NCBI RefSeq assembly: GCF_050717535.1
Contig: NZ_JBOITM010000067.1
Location: 1 to 64,000, forward strand
Direction of reading: 5' to 3'
From: Clostridium_AD sp050717535
Lineage (GTDB): Bacteria; Bacillota; Clostridia; Clostridiales; Clostridiaceae
Length of the DNA stretch: 64,000 nt
Part shown: piece after piece, positions 61,086-64,000 of the stretch
Layout: every line of letters begins with the position of its first letter
How positions within the stretch are numbered: position 1 is the stretch's first letter
Program-made: the position numbers and the translations under genes
The notes under the pieces: model-generated
Told to the model about the DNA's origin: nothing
The model's input: only the letters and a program-made list of their open reading frames with translations
The model's database searches: none

Positions 61086-61316
61086 GTTTTTTCTTAGATT
61101 ATGCTATAACGAAAAGTACATATTGCTGGAATGCATTCACTGCGCCAAGTAATTCTAAATTTATTTTATATGTAACTGCTAAAAAATTCAAACTCGCTAT
61201 CGCTCAAACATGAATTTTTTCACGCAGCTACAAATAAAATAAATTTGAATTACTAGGGCTTGTTCAGATGCATTCTACGCAATATGTACTTTTGTTAGCA
61301 TAATCTAAGAAAAAAC
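61086..61316. repeat. 231-bp fold-back (near-palindromic) repeat element
   Basis: The whole stretch folds on itself. The outer arms start GTTTTTTCTTAGATTATGCT and end with its exact complement. AAAAGTACATATTGC and GAATGCAT recur inverted, and the centre is AACTCGCTATCGCTC. The arms are roughly 80-90% complementary by eye over about 113 bp. No open frame is inside. It looks like a MITE-like or large clostridial palindromic repeat and ends the hyuA transcript unit. The rest of 61076-61435 shows nothing else. Confidence 0.8.
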
Positions 61317-61435
61317 AGTTAATCTTAAAAATTATTAATTGTGATTCTATATAGACATAAAAAAATTTCACATAAATATGGAGTAAGTTTTGGCAGATTA
61401 TAAATAGTGAAGACACGTTTTTCACAGATTTAACA

Positions 61436-62230
61436 TTAAATCAATTTTTCAGGAGTAAATTTAGAAGAAATTCTCTTTATTAATATATAATCAATTATCA
61501 AGAGAACAGCACCTGCTGTAAACATAATAAAATTATTGAGCATAATTATACCTGTCATTTGACCCACCAATAGAAGAATTACAGGAAGAACAAGAAGTCC
61601 GCTTACCTGCTGTGCTTCCTGGAAGGTTTTTGATTTTGATGATACCATTACAGTGAAGGTTAAGGATAACATATTAATTGCAGGTGAAATCCAAAGTATT
61701 ATAATGAGCCATTTTATATCTGGAAAGATAAGTCCTCCAAAATATATGAAGCCACCTATATTGATTATTATACCAAAAGCTATAAATGATAGAAGAGTTA
61801 TAATATAAGATGGTATAAAAACACCTAAAATCTTTGCTCTTAGCAGTTGTTCCATGGATATTGGTGTATAAAGTAGTGTCTCCATGGTTTTATGTTCTTT
61901 TTCGCCCACTAAACTACTAGCGCCAATAACTCCTGAACACATTATGGGAATTATAAGAAAGTATGATGGAAACATATAATTTACAGCAATTTTTATTACA
62001 AGCTGTGCAGCGCTATATGACTTATATTCGGAGGGCAGCTTTTTTAGAAGAGGTCCAATCCCTCTTAGAATATCTGAAGCGTCCCCAATATAATTGACAC
62101 CGATAATTAATGCCAAAGGTATGAGTACTGTGAGAAGAATGGGTACAAAAGTCATTGGCAGAATTACCTGTTTTGAATTTGTTATCTCGTTTAAATCTTT
62201 TTCAATTAATGCTCTTTCAATTGTATTCAT
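61436..62230 (-). CDS. ABC-2 type transporter permease
   Basis: 264 residues and six hydrophobic segments. A typical ABC-2 cytoplasmic motif, GEKEHKTMETLLYTPIS, lies between helices 2 and 3. Its N-terminal IERALIEKDLNEITNSKQV resembles NatB-like permeases. It would pair with the ATPase encoded 16 nt upstream to export an unknown substrate (ions, a lipid or a peptide). Start ATG with GGAGGAATTAAT upstream. Confidence 0.87.
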   Translation of the reverse strand: MNTIERALIEKDLNEITNSKQVILPMTFVPILLTVLIPLALIIGVNYIGDASDILRGIGPLLKKLPSEYKSYSAAQLVIKIAVNYMFPSYFLIIPIMCSGVIGASSLVGEKEHKTMETLLYTPISMEQLLRAKILGVFIPSYIITLLSFIAFGIIINIGGFIYFGGLIFPDIKWLIIILWISPAINMLSLTFTVMVSSKSKTFQEAQQVSGLLVLPVILLLVGQMTGIIMLNNFIMFTAGAVLLIIDYILIKRISSKFTPEKLI

Positions 62231-62246
62231 ATTAATTCCTCCATCA

Positions 62247-63164
62247 TTACAAGGTTATATCACTTACTGTGCCTTTTATATATTTAAAATATAGCTGCTC
62301 CAGGGACCATTTCTGTTGCAGAACCTCATAAACTTCCCCACCGGTTGCTACTATATTATGTATAATAGCATTCACTTCATCATCCCCTGAAATAGACTTA
62401 CCATATAGATTATTCCCCTCATAAATAAGTCCAAATTTTTCAGAAATATTTTTGCCTCTGATTTTTAATTCAAGGATTGCATTTTTCTTTGACGCAAGTT
62501 CATCAAAAGTACCAAAACCAAGAACATTACCATTATCTACAAAACCATATAATGTGCAAATATCTTCAGCGTATTTTAACTGATGAGTGCAAAGAAAGAT
62601 TGTAACTTCATTTTCTCGTGCAAGTTCTTTTATAAGTTTTGAGACGTTAAGTGCATTTTCTGGGTCTAGGCCTGAAGTAGGCTCATCAAGAAATAAAATT
62701 TGTGGGTTGTGAATAAGAGCTATAGATAGAGACACTCGCTTCCTCATCCCTGTGCTTAAAGCTTTGACTTTCTTATTTCTTATATCTAGTAATTCCAGCC
62801 TTTTCAAAATGAAATCTACGCGCTGCTTTAGCAGCTTTTCTTCCATACCATGCATTCTTCCAAAGAATATTAGATTTTCCTCTGCAGTAAGATTTTCATA
62901 GCAAGAAGAACTTTCGGTCATAACTCCACATAATCTATGAAGCTCAAGATTATGTTCATTTACAGGTTTCCCTAAAATTTCTGCATGACCTGAGGTTGAT
63001 GAAAGAATTCCATTGAGAACCCTAACAGTAGTAGTTTTTCCTGAACCGTTAGGACCAAGAAAGCCAAATATTTCACCTTTTGGTATGCTCAGACTTATAT
63101 TATTTAGTGCATTAGTCTTTCCGTCATAAGATTTTTTAAGATTCGATATATTTATTGCATTCAT
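62247..63164 (-). CDS. ABC transporter ATP-binding protein
   Basis: 305 residues from ATG 63164, with GAGGTGA upstream; further upstream in-frame codons lack a ribosome site. Motifs are Walker A GPNGSGKTT, the Q-loop region CGVMTESSSCYENLT (Q replaced by E), signature ALSTGMRKRVSL, Walker B ILFLDEPTSGLDP and the H-loop LCTHQL. The signature LSTGM replaces the usual LSGGQ, as in several drug or Nat-type exporters. It forms an operon with the permease. Confidence 0.9.
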   Translation of the reverse strand: MNAINISNLKKSYDGKTNALNNISLSIPKGEIFGFLGPNGSGKTTTVRVLNGILSSTSGHAEILGKPVNEHNLELHRLCGVMTESSSCYENLTAEENLIFFGRMHGMEEKLLKQRVDFILKRLELLDIRNKKVKALSTGMRKRVSLSIALIHNPQILFLDEPTSGLDPENALNVSKLIKELARENEVTIFLCTHQLKYAEDICTLYGFVDNGNVLGFGTFDELASKKNAILELKIRGKNISEKFGLIYEGNNLYGKSISGDDEVNAIIHNIVATGGEVYEVLQQKWSLEQLYFKYIKGTVSDITL

Positions 63165-63324
63165 TTTTTTCACCTCACAATTATTAAACGTACAAGGGTA
63201 CAAAAAGTTCAAAAAAACTGTAATCTATTTTATGATTACAAATTATAGTTAGACTTGTTTATGCAATAAGTCATTGATAGACTTAACTGGATGGAAAATA
63301 TATTTGCACCGATACTTAAAGAAG

Positions 63325-63664
63325 CTTTAGAAATAAAAGGAAACACAGATTTAAAAAATATAATAGCTCAAAGTCTTCAAATGGGCAAGTTCTTACTCAT
63401 TCAAATCATGTTGGTACCCATATTTATGGTTCACTACATTTCTGTACTCATGGTAGGGATATAGCAAGTATGCCACTAGAAGAACTTGTGGCACCTGGAG
63501 GTGTTGTTGATAATTCTGATATAGCTGAGGATGATTATCAATTAATGTATTATGATATATTTCCACTTTTATATGCGTTGGATGCTGTATTAATAATAGA
63601 AAGTGTTGTAAAAAAAAGGTGCTGTCTAAAGGCTATTTGCCATGTGGATGGCACCTTTTTTTAG
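63325..63664 (+). pseudogene. cyclase-family (kynurenine formamidase-like) gene fragment
   Basis: One frame, open after a TAA near 63322, reads SSNGQVLTHSNHVGTHIYGS, then LHFCTHGRDIASMPLEELVA and PGGVVD. This matches the metal-binding HxGTHxDxPxHF and LPLE-x-LVGP region of cyclase-family hydrolases, with the usual Asp of GTHxD changed to Tyr/Gly. No start codon with a ribosome site precedes it, and the rest of the fold is absent. A hairpin terminator begins at its 3' end, so this is a decayed fragment. A neighbouring frame starting ATG 63292 is short and unassigned. Confidence 0.5.
63611..63662 (+). terminator. terminator after the cyclase fragment
   Basis: AAAAAAAGGTGC and GCACCTTTTTTT are complementary around about 28 nt. 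It can work in both directions. Confidence 0.8.
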
Positions 63665-63875
63665 GAAAAGTAAGTAAATGGGACATTCCTATATCTATGA
63701 AATTATGATTATCGTTTACTGCGTCATAAACTTCAATGTTTTGATTTTGACTACTTGGTCAAACAATGGTATACCTAAAGGGACTAGTTATTATAGTTAT
63801 GATGTGCATAAGTAATTATTAGTGGGATATGTTTAATATTTGTATTATTAATATTTAATTAAGGAGTGATAAATT

Positions 63876-64000
63876 TTGGTTGCTGATAAACTGTTCTATA
63901 AAACACTATTAAAGAACATGTTTTCTGATCCATTTGAACTTGTATTTTGGGATGGAAGTATAGAAAATTGTGGTGAAGGGGAAGCTTTATTTAAATTTAT
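63876..64000 (+). CDS. cyclopropane-fatty-acyl-phospholipid synthase family protein, N-terminal part
   Basis: The start is TTG 63876, 7 nt after AGGAGTG. The 41 residues visible begin MVADKLFYKTLLKNMFSDPF and continue ELVFWDGSIENCGEGEALF, matching the N-terminus of clostridial CFA synthases, which methylenate unsaturated lipid chains using S-adenosylmethionine. The catalytic methyltransferase domain is beyond the window, so the call rests on the N-terminus only. Confidence 0.7.
   Translation, partial: MVADKLFYKTLLKNMFSDPFELVFWDGSIENCGEGEALFKF

Noticed and set aside
1..64000. CRISPR arrays, tRNA or rRNA genes, insertion-sequence transposases, prophage
   Set aside because: None was seen: no regularly spaced repeats, no recognisable tRNA cloverleaf or rRNA, and no transposase or integrase motifs. 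The only phage-like item is the isolated holin-family gene.

Overview
The window is very AT-rich. It has clostridial-type ribosome binding sites (AGGAGG, GGGGG) and frequent GTG/TTG starts. The gene content is that of a strict anaerobe: [FeFe]-hydrogenase, electron-bifurcating HydABC, thiolase and acyl-CoA dehydrogenase, and the selenium-dependent molybdenum hydroxylase (SDMH) set. This points to Clostridium sensu stricto or a close relative; the species cannot be fixed from the sequence alone.

Layout. 1-283: 5' part of an acyl-CoA dehydrogenase gene. 1.0-8.6 kb: an orphan [NiFe]-hydrogenase-type maturation protease, a GlnK/GlnL-type two-component system, two tandem near-identical GltS glutamate carriers that share a putative GlnL box and promoter, and a PAS-PAS sigma-54 activator. 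8.6-13.3 kb: thiolase behind a GG-N10-GC (sigma-54) promoter, pssA, a polysaccharide deacetylase and hydF. 13.4-22 kb: a TSUP transporter, then a putative H2-sensing operon (NuoE-like ferredoxin, sensory [FeFe] hydrogenase with PAS, SpoIIE-type phosphatase) converging on hydCBA. 22-28 kb: miscellaneous genes (metallochaperone, decayed patatin gene, extended holin-like protein, phosphoesterase, nuclease-like/winged-helix protein, L,D-transpeptidase, 2-hydroxyacid dehydrogenase).

28-61 kb is a purine-catabolic island. It holds a PLP enzyme and YheO-type regulator, adenine deaminase, a frameshifted purine permease, an 8-oxoguanine/guanine deaminase-like amidohydrolase, xdhABC and two more purine permeases. 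It continues with carbamate kinase, YgeW, YgeY and YgeX/DpaL on the minus strand. On the plus strand follow SsnA, YgfK, a fused Se-dependent xanthine dehydrogenase, YqeC, MocA, YqeB, XdhC, a MoeA-like protein, a second DpaL and a hydantoinase-like enzyme. Together these would import purines, deaminate them to xanthine or urate, open the rings, split the product via 2,3-diaminopropionate to pyruvate and ammonia, and recover ATP through carbamoyl phosphate and carbamate kinase. Such clusters have been reported as the anaerobic purine/urate degradation locus, so the cluster itself is not new. What looks less described is a shared promoter and operator signature (extended -10 ATGGTAA plus TTTRCAAAAATTTT) in front of its operons.

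61-64 kb: a 231-bp fold-back repeat, an ABC-2 exporter pair, a cyclase-family gene fragment and the 5' end of a cyclopropane-fatty-acid synthase gene.
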